DNA of 64,000 nucleotides from Euglena gracilis (taxonomy: Eukaryota; Euglenida; Euglenophyceae; Euglenales). The stretch spans positions 40,603,572 through 40,667,571 of the forward strand of contig CP154954.1 of assembly GCA_039621445.1 (NCBI GenBank), given 5' to 3'. Made by a program: the position numbers and the translations under genes. The notes under the pieces were generated by a model. The model did no database searches. It saw only the letters and a program-made list of their open reading frames with translations, and was not told the origin of the DNA. Shown here one piece after another: positions 11,790 through 22,600 of this stretch (positions are counted from its first letter, which is position 1; every line of letters starts with the position of its first letter).

Positions 11790-12189
11790 TTTGCGCCAAA
11801 GCGCAAGGGGTAGGCTCATGAAGAATGAAAAATTAAGAGTTACCTTGCGCCAAAGCGCAAATAGAAATACATTTTTTAAAATTTCAAAAGCAACATGGCT
11901 TGCGCCGAAGCGCAAATATAACTACTTGAAACTTATCTCACGACGCAGGGAGAGAACGGCCTTGGTAGAGTACGAACACCAGAGGGGATAGAGCACAAAA
12001 TTGTAGTACTGGTGGACGGAAGCCTACTCTCAGTCACGTTGACTGAAAATTGGTCAACATTGCGCGTCCGCGCAAGAGCCGCGTTGCTTTTACAGTTTTA
12101 AAAAATGTATTTCTACTTGCGCTTTGGCGCAAGGTAACTCTTAAATTTCCATTATTCATGAGCCTACCCATTGCGCTATGGCGCAATGG
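11790..12189. repeat. Diverged inverted repeat within the hAT-like element
   Basis: Arms of about 130 bp (11790-11917 and 12058-12189) are diverged reverse complements. Each carries three TTGCGC palindromes. The 140-bp loop shows nothing recognisable. Confidence 0.75.
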
Positions 12190-12556
12190 GCACCAATTTT
12201 TATTTTCTATTTTTATCACTGCCGGTGGAGAGAGCAGTCCTGGAAGCATCTCATCACCAGAGCAGACAGAGCTAAGGTGGAGGGAAGCCTTGCCTGGGAC
12301 AGGAAGCCAACCCCCTGGTGTGTGAAAACAACCACCAACTACTTGATATCCAGACGTGTCTTGTCCTGTGGGTTGTAAACCCAACTTCCAGCGTCGGAGG
12401 TTCCTCCCACTTGCCTCGCACTTAAGCGTGCCTGAGGGGCCCTTCTCTTTGGCCGACTTTTGAAAGTCGGAAAAATTCTGTTTGGAAAAGAACAGGTACC
12501 AGATAAACCCTGGGAATCACAGCCGAGGAAACAGTTTTAGGCGTCAAAAGGGTGTT

Positions 12557-12985
12557 TTAAAGAAGCTCGTCACCCCCCTTTCCTCGCCCAAGATTTGAAA
12601 CACACAACTTTGGGGATGAGCGAATGGAATTGAGAAATTGAAAGGGCCCATCAACAACGGCGGAGAAGGGAAGACATGCTGACACACCTTTTTTTCGGTA
12701 ATTTGCAACCCACCAGACAGCCACATGCCACCAGGCAGATGGAGGGCATTGTTCAGCAGAAAAAGTCTTTCTGTCAACATCCCCAAAAACCCCACTTTGT
12801 GCACCGAGTGCAAGGTCAGTGACGCTCCACAGCCTACCGCCCACGATTGGTCTTATTGTAACAGCCACTTCCTCCCCAGCACCTGAATATTTCAAAAGCA
12901 CCAACCAAGCTTCTGGCACAGCAGCGCTCAAACCCTCCTCATCATTCTCCTCTGTCCCCCACCTTCTCACACAGCACGAACACAT
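12557..12985 (-). other. Possible captured exon inside the hAT-like element
   Basis: A 142-residue open frame of ordinary composition (it includes GRLWSVTDLALGAQSGVFGD) followed by a plausible GTGTGT donor near 12690. No family recognised. It could be a host exon carried by the transposon or chance. Confidence 0.2.
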
Positions 12986-13006
12986 TCAAATACATCTGCC
13001 ATTTGA

Positions 13007-13485
13007 AAGGACATTTGCGCTTAAGCGCAAATTTTTAGCTTGCGCTTAAGCGCAAGTTAAAAATTTTGCGCTTAAGCGCAAGCTAAAACAGAAGCCCCTG
13101 AGTTTGTGGGAGTCCCCCTGATGTGTTACGGTGTGTTAGGGGCCCCTCTCTGCACGGCCAGAGTGCGGGCTTGGTGAGGAAATACCTTGCGCCGAAGCGC
13201 AAGGGACATGCCTACATAATGCACTGCTTGTTCATTCAGATTACACGTCAACCGTGTGTTTACACTTCTCAGTTTTTTTGTATGATGGTTTGCGCTTCGG
13301 CGCAAGGTATTTCCTCACCAAGCCCGCACTCTGGCCGTGCAGAGAGGGGCCCCTAACACACCGTAACACATCAGGGGGACTCCCACAAACTCAGGGGCTT
13401 CTGTTTTAGCTTGCGCTTAAGCGCAAAATTTTTAACTTGCGCTTAAGCGCAAGCTAAAAATTTGCGCTTAAGCGCAAATGTCCTT
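13007..13485. repeat. Near-perfect inverted repeat, 197-bp arms
   Basis: Arms 13007-13203 and 13289-13485 are almost exact reverse complements around an 85-bp loop. Each arm holds four TTGCGC palindromes plus a unique stretch beginning GAAGCCCCTGAGTTTGTGGG. The near identity implies recent formation or ongoing gene conversion. Confidence 0.9.
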
Positions 13486-14287
13486 AAACGTTGCCTTCTG
13501 TGCCCAGCAGTGTGGGGCATGGCGTTGCTCACCAGACGTTGGGACAGGTCCCTGGGCTTGCCCTCAGTCCCCCCAAACCCCCCCCCACCTGGGTAGTTCC
13601 CACTGTACCACTCCTCGCGCTTCAAGCACCCAGGGATCACGACTCTGTGACATGCCGTTTTTTCCAACTTTTCACAACGTGCATCTAGAGTCCACCCTCT
13701 GGATGCCTCAGCAACCAAATTCTTCACGGACATATCACAGAGCCAAAAAAACAACAAAAAGGGCCAATTGTCACCCGGACTGTGTGGCACCATTCGGGGA
13801 ACACAGTCAAGGCTTCAAAAATGAGGGACTCGCAACGGGGGTTTTGGCCCGTTTTCGGGAAAATTCACGTGTCCCAGCGGTCAAACCCAGGGTTTTGGAC
13901 CTTTTTCAAAATGGTGCACAGGCCGAAAAACACCAAAATTGGGCCTTTTCCCCGGGTTCCAACATCGGAAAATGATGCACACGCCACTGTGGAGGGTCTC
14001 TGCGGAACCAGAGGGTCAAAAGGGTGGGTTCTACCGCCGGGTCTCAAAGAAATCGAAAATTTGCGCCAAAGTGCAAGCTAAAAATGAAAACCTTAAGTGC
14101 GAGTTAGGCCGCCTAAGATTTTTGGGGGTCCCAAAAAAATTTTCGGCGCTTCGCGCCGGTCACTGGAAAAAAAATTTCCACTAGCTAGCCCTGCTAGAAA
14201 ACCCACTAGCCAAATTTGGACTAGCTGCAGTCCAGCCCCCCCCCCGGGGGGGTACTGCAATCCCTTAAGCAAAAGCCAGGCCGGGGG

Positions 14288-15460
14288 ACCCGTCACTCAC
14301 TTTTCCCTGAAAAATGGTCAAAAAATGCAAGAAAATGCCAAAAATAGCACCTTTTTGAAAGAAAAAAAAATTGGCGCCTGGCGCTGAAAAAAAAAACATT
14401 TTGTTGGCCAAAAAGTGCAAAAATGCTGAAAAAATTTGACAATATTTTAGGTCTCGAGGGAAATCGAGGCCAAAATGAGGATTTTTCAGAGCAAAAAATA
14501 AGCAACAAAAATACAAAAATCACTGGGGAAAAAACACAAAAAAAGTTTTAAAAAACCACAAAAAAACACAAATTTTGCAAAAACAAAAAAAACAAAAAAG
14601 AAACATAAAAAAGACCCATTTCCCCCCCGCTCTGGTGTCACCACCCATACATGGCCATAACATCTCTGTGTTTTCCAGGCTGTCCCCTTGTGGATACACC
14701 TTGAAATTAAAGCTCCAACCAATGGCTGTGGCTCATACTTCAAGAAATTGACTGCACAAATGTGTTCCAGCATAAAAAGCATGAGTGCTCGCCATTTGAG
14801 GCATCCTTCGGGGAGGAGGTGAGATGGACCCGACGAGGCCAACCCGAAAGTTTGCAGAGAACACCACTGAGAAAATGGGACCCCCCCACCGCCAAAAGAA
14901 ATGTGAATAAGCGAAAAACTAAATACAGTGCAGACAAAAATTACAGGAAAATATGAAGGTGCAAAAATATGAGAAAAGTCTCAGGTTGGAAAAAAAAATG
15001 CATGGGAAAACTCAAAATTTTAGGGAGAATGGTGATTGTTATCTCAAGTTGCTATGAAGATTTATAAGCAAAAATCAACTCAAAACTCCGAAAAAAATAT
15101 AAATATGGTGTTGTATTTTGAAATTTTTCATTTCAAAATGAACCCCAAGAATGGCATAGACAAATGAATTTTTTTCCTGGTAGTTTTTGTCCAATGCACC
15201 TTTCCCACTCTTTGCTCTTGGCTCTTTGCGAGAGCCACTCTCAGAGGTGGTCAGATTCCATACACAATGAGATGGGGTTCTGCAATGTTGTCACTCGCGG
15301 AATTTTTGTAAATCAGCAATCACCTCTTCAACCCTCGCAAGGCAAACCGCAATACAAATAAGGGAAGGGCCAGGTCACTCTAAGGTTCGGGTGGGAGGGC
15401 AGGAACGGGGTGGGCGGAATGAGGGGCGTAGCAGAGCCAAGCTGCGCGAGCAGTAGTGGG
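14288..15460. other. AT-rich gene-free stretch
   Basis: A-rich sequence with short GGCGCC-type motifs near 14370. No gene, RNA or transposon border that I can support. Confidence 0.4.
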
Positions 15461-15471
15461 GCAGCCCAGTG

Positions 15472-15715
15472 CTACGGAGGCAGCGGCCATGCACAGACAT
15501 GCGTCGTGACGGGAGGGGGCCAGGGGGCAGCCGGTGTCCCAGCCGTGGCCAGGGACCTCATTGCCGCTCCACGCCGGAATTCGGGCACAAACCGTTGGTG
15601 TCGCACCGCGTGCAACTGTGGAACTGCAAACTTGAGATGCTTGGAGGACACGGTGTGGCCAGGAAGGGGTGGCATGGATCTGCGCCGCAAACTTTCGTCT
15701 TGTCGTGAGTCCGGA
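15472..15715 (-). CDS. Candidate terminal exon, unknown protein
   Basis: On the minus strand a pyrimidine-rich tract ending CCCCAAAG is followed by an open frame of about 80 residues ending in TAG. It includes PDSRQDESLRRRSMPP and FVPEFRRGAAMRSLATAG. GC content and composition differ from the flanks. With exons at 16487 and 17777 it may form the 3' part of a minus-strand gene, but the joins are not proven. Confidence 0.35.
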
Positions 15716-16086
15716 CTTTGGGGCACCGACAGGAAGAGCCGGGGAGAAAAAAACACCACACGGATGCCTCCTGCGTGGGGGGGCCGTCGGGGTGGGGGAT
15801 CTGAAGGCGACACACATGCGAAACTGGCGGCACAGGTCCCACAACAAGGGGACCGGGGAAAGGGTGACTGGGGAAAGGTTTGAACCCATTGGACTCCCAA
15901 CCAAAAACAAACTTCAAAAAAAAAGTCCTGAGGTCCTGCCCAGAGTGCTACCCGGCACCAACGACCCACCTCAGTCACCCTGCCTCGATGCATGACAGCG
16001 AAATGAAAGGCAGCATGCCAACTTGGCGAGGTTAAAGCACCGTAAAATGGGAGCACTGGCCCTGGGGTGTTAATACCAAAAAAATG

Positions 16087-16172
16087 TTTCCACCCAACAC
16101 CCAACAAACACACACGCGCGCGCACGCACACACACACACACACACACACGCACACACACACACACACACCAC
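16087..16172. repeat. (CA)n microsatellite
   Basis: A run of ACACAC with a few CG interruptions. Confidence 0.95.
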
Positions 16173-16486
16173 AACACACAGGGCACAAAAAAACACACAT
16201 GCATACAGACACACACCTCACACTCTTGTGCACATGATTTGTTGCCTGGTGGGTGGGTGTGGGTGGGTGAGTGTATTTGTGTTGTGTTGCGTGCGTTGGG
16301 GAGAAATTGCTGTTTACGATGGGATTGGGCCTTTCCGATGCCCTCAAGACCAAATGCAGAAAACGGGGGCAACTGTCCTTTCATCTGACACTTTGTCAGT
16401 TTCTTTTCGAATAAAAAGATGCGCGCTACTTCTTCCTCTCACCAGTGCCATCGTCCGATTGCGGCCAGGGGACAGGGGGGTCAGAC

Positions 16487-16643
16487 GCGAGTGGTAGTCT
16501 TTCGCAAGAAACTGGCGGTGGGTTTCATCAGCCGGCTCTCCACCGGGGCAGCGCCGGGGGCAGCGGGCTGGGGGGTCCCGGGCACCGCAGAATGCCTCGC
16601 TGGTTCGGCCCCAGGCCGGCCCTCCCGCTTGGCGGCCGGCCAG
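16487..16643 (-). CDS. Candidate internal exon
   Basis: Acceptor CTCTGAG and donor CGC/GTCTGA bound a GC-rich minus-strand segment. One frame includes REGRPGAEPARHSAVPG and KPTASFLRKTTTR. No family recognised. It may belong with the exons at 15.5 and 17.8 kb. Confidence 0.3.
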
Positions 16644-16669
16644 CTCAGAGCAGGAAAATGTGAGCCGAC

Positions 16670-16720
16670 TGGAAGAAAGAAAGAAAGAAGAAAGAAAGAA
16701 AGAAGAAAGAAAGAAAGATA
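16670..16720. repeat. (GAAA)n-type microsatellite
   Basis: Runs of GAAAGAAAGAAG. Confidence 0.95.
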
Positions 16721-17776
16721 CTGGCTGACCCCTCCCCGGGGTCCTCAGGCTGGAACTGGCCTGGCCGGGGTCGAACTGGGACCCGACACACCAATTCCAT
16801 CAAAACGGCCTGAAAAGCAACCCAGCGTGCCAAAGCGAAATGTCCGACTTAAAACTTTGAGCGGAGCAACTCCTTGCTGACCAACCCGTGGCCCACCAAA
16901 ATACCTTCCAAAATCCATTACTCCTTTGGGCGGCCAGACAAAAAAAAACAACAAAAAAATATAATCTGTCGCCAGGGGAGGGGGATCCTGGGCTGAAAAA
17001 AAAAATGCTGGAAGAAATCTAATGGCTGGCTGGAACTCTCCCCCAGGTCCGCTCTGGCTCTTTAAGTGGAGCCCTGCTCCCCAGGGGTTCATATACAAAT
17101 GTGAACCCTGAGGCCAACCCAAAGCAAAGCGACGCTGAGGCCCTGAGCAGATTTGGGCTTTTTGGGGGGGTTTTTTCTGGGCACACGCCGAGTCCAGCTC
17201 TCAGCCGGCCGGACCCTCTCCCCCCCACCTGCACCATTTTTTTGCACGATTTTCCAGCCGGCCTGTGGGACCCCCCCCCCGGTCTAAGAAAACCCCTGCT
17301 CACCTTTCATGTGTGCCAGCAGGAATCTGGTGCCTGGCACCGCAAAAAAAGCACATTCTGCATTGGCTTGTGGTGACTGTTGCCGACCAGTGGGTGTAGA
17401 ATCTGCAGACAAGCAACGAGTCAACTACTACCCCACCGGCAATAAATGCATGACCCAGAGACCTGCAGGACATCTGCTGCGTCTAACCGCCCTTTGGGCA
17501 GCTGGGACAAACTTAAAGCACATCGATGGGGGAGCCCCTGGGATGGGGTGCCCTCTGGCTTCAGCGACAACCCCACGGTTCACCACTGGGCCTCTGGAGG
17601 GGGGGGGGGCAGCAGTTTAAAATGGCCATTCAAAACTCGAAGGCAACTTTTTCAAGGTGTGGACAGTGCCCCGGTTTCACTACCAAAGCAGGCAATTTAT
17701 TCGGATCAGCACCGGCCGAGAAATAAAAGCTTCCAATCCGTGATCACGCAAAACACAAACCAAACACAGCCAGGAC

Positions 17777-17852
17777 CTCGTGGGCGCGAAGGCCGCCGTT
17801 TCTTCAACCCTTTCTTCCCATCGTCGCTCTCCCCTGCATCAGATCCATACGC
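17777..17852 (-). CDS. Candidate exon with a basic nuclear-signal-like stretch
   Basis: A 76-nt minus-strand exon between CCTGCAG and CGAG/GTCCTG. It encodes AYGSDAGESDDGKKGLKKRR followed by PSRPR. The acidic then basic run is typical of nuclear proteins. The surroundings to 19.6 kb show no other exon I can defend. Confidence 0.4.
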
Positions 17853-17859
17853 CTGCAGG

Positions 17860-19690
17860 ATCAAAGGATCGAAGGGGAGACTGGCCAAAATCGGACCTTT
17901 TGCAATATTTGTGGTATTGTGGCTTGGAATGGATTTGTTTGTCAAATCCCCTCCCGCAAATGACATCTTGACGATCCCCCACCTGGCCCGGATCAGTGTG
18001 AGAGGTGCAGGTTGTGGCCAATCACCTGATGCACCTGAATTTGGTTTGCTTTGCCAGCGTTGGGCGGACGGAAAATCGGCTGGCAATGAATAGCGCGGCA
18101 TACTTGTGAGGTCTACAATTGCCCAGCAATGTCCACAAGAAATGCATTCTTCAATTCCGGGTGTTCAACAAATGAACAAGAACCACATGAAAATTGCCAC
18201 TGGAATCCATCGGAATCTGTCGGAAGCCACCGGAATGATGTTCAGAACTTCCATCAGATGATGTATTTTCTGGATGCAGCAAAGAAAATACATTTCATCA
18301 AAGAATTGTGTTTCTGGCCTTGCACAGATGCCTACAATAGCCGCTTTGTTCACTTTTACACCGGTTTGTTCACATAAATCTGCATGATCCCACATTACCG
18401 CATAATTCTGCATAATAATAAATAAATGCATAACATAAATGAAATAAATAATTTCAAAAAAAAGCCAGATTCCCCTCGTGTTTTTGAAAAAAAAAATCAG
18501 TTGGCTTTTTTTGCATTTGGTCCAGGATTTAAGGCTAAGGTTGAAAATTTTGTTCCGAATTTAACATGAAGAAACAAGAGTTTTTCCAATTTTAACATGT
18601 GAAACACGAGGACAATAATGCAGGTTTGCAAAAATTTGGGATTTGTCATCCTGGAAGATTTTCCCCCGTATTTTGTTCGCGGTTGTGCAACTGTGCAAAA
18701 TCCCCCCAAAAACCTCAATTGATCTAACATGAATGAAAATCCAAAAATGACACAGGACACAGAATGGCGTTGGGAGACTCCAAATTGGTTTAAAAAGAGA
18801 TGATGCGGAAACACTTAAAAAATGGGCAATAACAAACTATAACCCCCCAGGTCTGCCGTTTGGGTTGATTACCAATAATCGCAAAGGGGGGTTTTCTTGG
18901 GGTCTCCTTTTGACTTTAGCTAAAACACCGGCACATAAAACCTTCCTGTAAAAAACAATAAAAAGAAGGTTTCTTGCAACGACCTTGGCCACACATGGGC
19001 AAAACATAAAAAAGAATCACCTAATTTGGGGCATTGTCACAATTTGAGACGGAGGGTCATTTTCCCCCCAGAAATCCCGAGGGGTGGCCTTTTTTGGTTT
19101 TCCCCCAAAATTCTCGAAGGCTTATTTGGGGGGTGCAGTTTTTTGAATTTTTGCTGAAAATCGGCAGGGGGGGGTCTCAGTTTTGGGGCAGGTTACACTT
19201 CTTCCCTCAGCTGACCAAGGGTTGCCCTGTGCCTCCGCCGCTGGGGCCCCCAAAACGCTGTGGCTGGGCCCGTCAGCATTAGGGTTTGCCTTCGGAATTC
19301 AGGGTTGGGTTTTTTAGGACAAAACTTTACATTTCTGACATTGGAATTATATACATTTTTTCCCCTCATTTCTTGTTCTTTGTGAAAGATCTGCATTCTG
19401 CCTCTATTTATGGACCCTCACACAGGAAACCCTGAAATGGTCAGCAACCTCCCCCTTCACCCAAAAAAAGTTGGGGTTAGGGCACCCAAAATTTATAATT
19501 GCAAGGTAAAACCTGACCTAGCCCTGTTATTGAACCCATCCATACCGTTCAGGTTGGATCGCGGAGGTAGAATTCCTGGAATCAAATTTTTGAGGTGTTT
19601 ATGTTTGGGGGGGGGGTGAACACCCCAATCCTCAGGCAGAACACTTCATTGGCCCTTCCCCACCACCGTTGTCCCCCAAGCTCAACACAC
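17860..19690. other. Gene-poor, AT-rich interval
   Basis: Long stretch without a supported gene. It contains short imperfect GGAATC repeats (18200-18240) and TAATAAATAAATG runs (18400-18450). I see no transposon ends. Confidence 0.4.
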
Positions 19691-22600
19691 CCGCGTTGGC
19701 GAGTCGTAGCGTGATGGGGAGTTGATGTACTGGGCCCGCAAGACAGCAGCGTTCGTCAACAAAGATGCCGAAGCCCCATACGCGCTGTAGCCGCTGCGCT
19801 CGTGGAGGGGACTGCTGTTGTAGCGGCCATCCGTCTGCGCGTGACCAAAGCATTTCGAAATTGGCAGTGCCTCGGAGCATGAAACTGTTTTGATGATACA
19901 CAATTCAATTGGGGGATTGGTCAACGCAAAGTGCAACCTGTCACAAACACCGCAATGGCTCAGGGGCTTGTTGGTGGGGGGTCGGACCGCCCACCCCACC
20001 CACCACAGCACCACGCGCGGAAGATTCCTTGGGCATCAAGGGGAAATTTTAACCAAAAATCGGCGCCCCCGGAAATACGAGAAAGCCTGGTGGGGGGGGG
20101 GGGTTCGGGCCCCCAAATGGCCAAATTTGAGTGTCAACTGCACAATTAAATGGCTGCACAAGTGGATTGTCTCCCGCTGTGGAAATCGCACTCCCCACTC
20201 ACTCCCCAGCAGTGTTGTGCTTCACTGAGGCCTCTTCCATTCCATTCTGAGTCCTGAAATACAATCCCTCATCTCGATTTCGCCGTGCGAAGATGCCGTG
20301 GGAGGATCCCGACTTGCCAAAGCGCGGGCCACCTGCCCACCAAACCATCCACCCACCCACACACAAAAGAAAACAGAGAGAAAGATACCGCATACACCCA
20401 CACCACACACACCCGAACCACCAAACCCACACACCCGTTGTCCGGGGCCGGTGGTGGCACTCTGGGCGGCCACGGGGCTTCGGTTCTCCCGCCGGGGCAG
20501 CGGGGACCCTTTGCGAGGCTGGTTGGCGGAGAGGACGAAGGGGGAGGTGGGCAGCTTGCGAGGCGGGGGTGTGTCCCCAACGGCCGCCACAACTGGACAG
20601 GCAGCAGCAATGGAACAAAAAAAAATCGCAACAATGGAAGTGGGTGTTCCGTTCTTTTTAAAGAGGTTATGACTTTGAGGACGTCGCTTAATGACCGGAG
20701 ATTATCAGAGTGACTCCGGCTGCCTCTGGCTGCCTCCCCAAGGGTCCGGTCCGACTGGCTGTATCAGGCTGGAACCCAAAAAGAACAGGCAAAAACTGGC
20801 TGGAACAAAAAAAACAGGCAAGAAAGAGGCACAAATCCAGCTGGGTTGTATTTTTCAGTTCACCAACATTTTGAGGTCAAAACCAAAAAAAAATGAATAA
20901 AAAAGTCACTTTGGCCATTTTGACCCCTTTCTCAGTCCAGCCCGGCTTCGCCACACTTTCCACTCCCCCCCCCCCCCAAGTGGGGGGGGTCCGCAGCCCA
21001 ACTGGGACACTGGCTGGGAAAAAAGTGTTGGCCGGACTGGACCCTCCTTGAGGGGGGGGGGGTCCAGTGCGGCTAAAGGAATTCCCTGGTGACCCCCTGG
21101 GGGTGGGGCTTAAGCAACACCTGAATACAACCACTTCTGCGCGGTTTCATTTCAACGGTTCTGCAATAAAAGATGCGAGGAAAGTATGGGGGAAATGTGG
21201 CAAACACAAAAAATGCAGAAAACGATCCAACCCTGAGGGGTTTTCTTTTGCCTCTGGGACGACCTGGTTGATATTTCTGTTCAACCTGAAAATCGCCAAC
21301 TAAAAAAAATCGTGCGGTGACTATTCTGTGGCAAACGGGAGGGAGGAAATGGTGGCACCCCCAAAAAAAACCAGCCTCCTTTTTTGGTGTCATAGTGGGG
21401 ACACAGATGCCAGTCGTTTGGCGCCGCTGGAGGAGAAGCCGGGGTCTGCTGCCGGAGCGGTGGGCTGGGCGGCGGATGCGTTGCGGAGCAGGTTGGGGTT
21501 GATGATCTGCTGGGAGGTGGGCCCTGTGGCAGGCAAACCGCCTAGTATCTTGGCAGTATCTTGGCTGCATGTCCAAGCACTGTTGCCCCCCAAAAACTGC
21601 AAGAAAAACTGCATAGTGCATGTTTTCTCCCTCCCTGCCCCTTGGGGCCTTGGCGCGCCCTGCCCGGTGTGTACAGCCAGTGGCACAGCCTCAGTGGGGT
21701 CCCCAAGTGTGACAAGCGGGGTGGCATACGCTTCTCTGGCGCCGCGGCGCCGGCCACCGCGTTGCGGTTGGTGATGACGTACGATTTCAGTGCAGGGCCG
21801 GGGGGCTCGGCAGAGGCGGCGCTGGAGCTGCTGGGGCCGGGGGCGAGCCGCTGCCCTTCTGATGCGGGGCCGTTGGGCTGCGGCAGAACGAAGCCGAAGC
21901 CCCTTTGGGGAGCTGGCACCGCCGCTCGTCCCTGGCTGAATATCCCACGCAGTTTGTCCTCTCCACAAATGGGTGCCGTGATCTCATGCTGCAGGGGGAA
22001 ACTAAACAGTTACTGGTTACTGTCTGTTGCTGTCAATAACTACAAGTAAATTGTTGCAGTGGATAACCCCCCCAAAAGCTCCACAGTGAGTGCATGGAGT
22101 TTGCACCAGCTGGGTGGCGCCACGCACACCTGCTGGGGCTGCATGCGGAGGTTCGGGTTGACCTGCCGCACCGTGGCAGGCGGGGCCTGGTAGTAGGGAC
22201 TGGACGGGAGGGCGCTCAGGGAGGCGGCGGCCTCCCCGTTGTGGGCGGCCGCCTGCCGGCGGGCGGCCGGGGACAGGGCCGGCACGGGGATCTCCTCGGA
22301 CGCCGGCCGGCAGGGGGCGCGCTGCGGCTCTCTGGGCCGGGCCCAAAACAGCCACCTGGGTTCTGTCTCCCTGTAGGAGGCCCAGCCACATCGTTGCACC
22401 GTTGCACACCCGTGGTTGACGGGGTGCCACACGCGGAGTTGCCCACACGTGGAGTTGCGCAGTTCCACATGAGACGCACATGGGCCTGAGAGCGACTGGC
22501 TAAACACCACCCAAGACCACAAGGCTGGAGTTGGGGGAAAGCCAAAACTGGAAATGGAAATACAGAATCAAAAAAAAAATGTAATTTTGATTGGGCACAA

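Larger units (their letters stand above)
11421..14076. repeat. 16-bp palindrome family TTGCGC-N4-GCGCAA
   Basis: About 17 copies (11421, 11640, 11685, 11791, 11846, 11900, 12060, 12117, 12170, three at 13014-13083, 13188, 13290, three at 13410-13480, a decayed one at 14060). The arms are fixed. The 4-nt centre varies (TTTG, CAAA, TTAA, CGAA, GTCC, TATG, CGAC). All lie inside the hAT-like element; I found none elsewhere in the window. Confidence 0.9.
11135..14279. mobile_element. Non-autonomous hAT-like transposon, 3,145 bp
   Basis: The ends are inverted repeats that start CAGGCTTTTGCTTAAGG and finish CTTAAGCAAAAGCCAG. The similarity extends about 200-270 bp inward and includes GACTAGCTAG-type motifs and a CCGGCGC hairpin. 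The element is flanked by an exact 8-bp duplication, GCCGGGGG, at 11127-11134 and 14280-14287. Eight-bp duplications and CAG-type ends are typical of hAT elements. No transposase is visible, so it is non-autonomous. Its interior carries about 17 copies of a separate palindrome and two long inverted repeats. A short derivative lies at 30877-31413. Confidence 0.85.

Noticed and set aside
13007-13485. microRNA or structural RNA gene
   Set aside because: The fold is explained by element palindromes; there is no evidence of transcription or a typical precursor size.
16087-16172. Regulatory function of the CA repeat
   Set aside because: Plain microsatellite; nothing near it supports a function.
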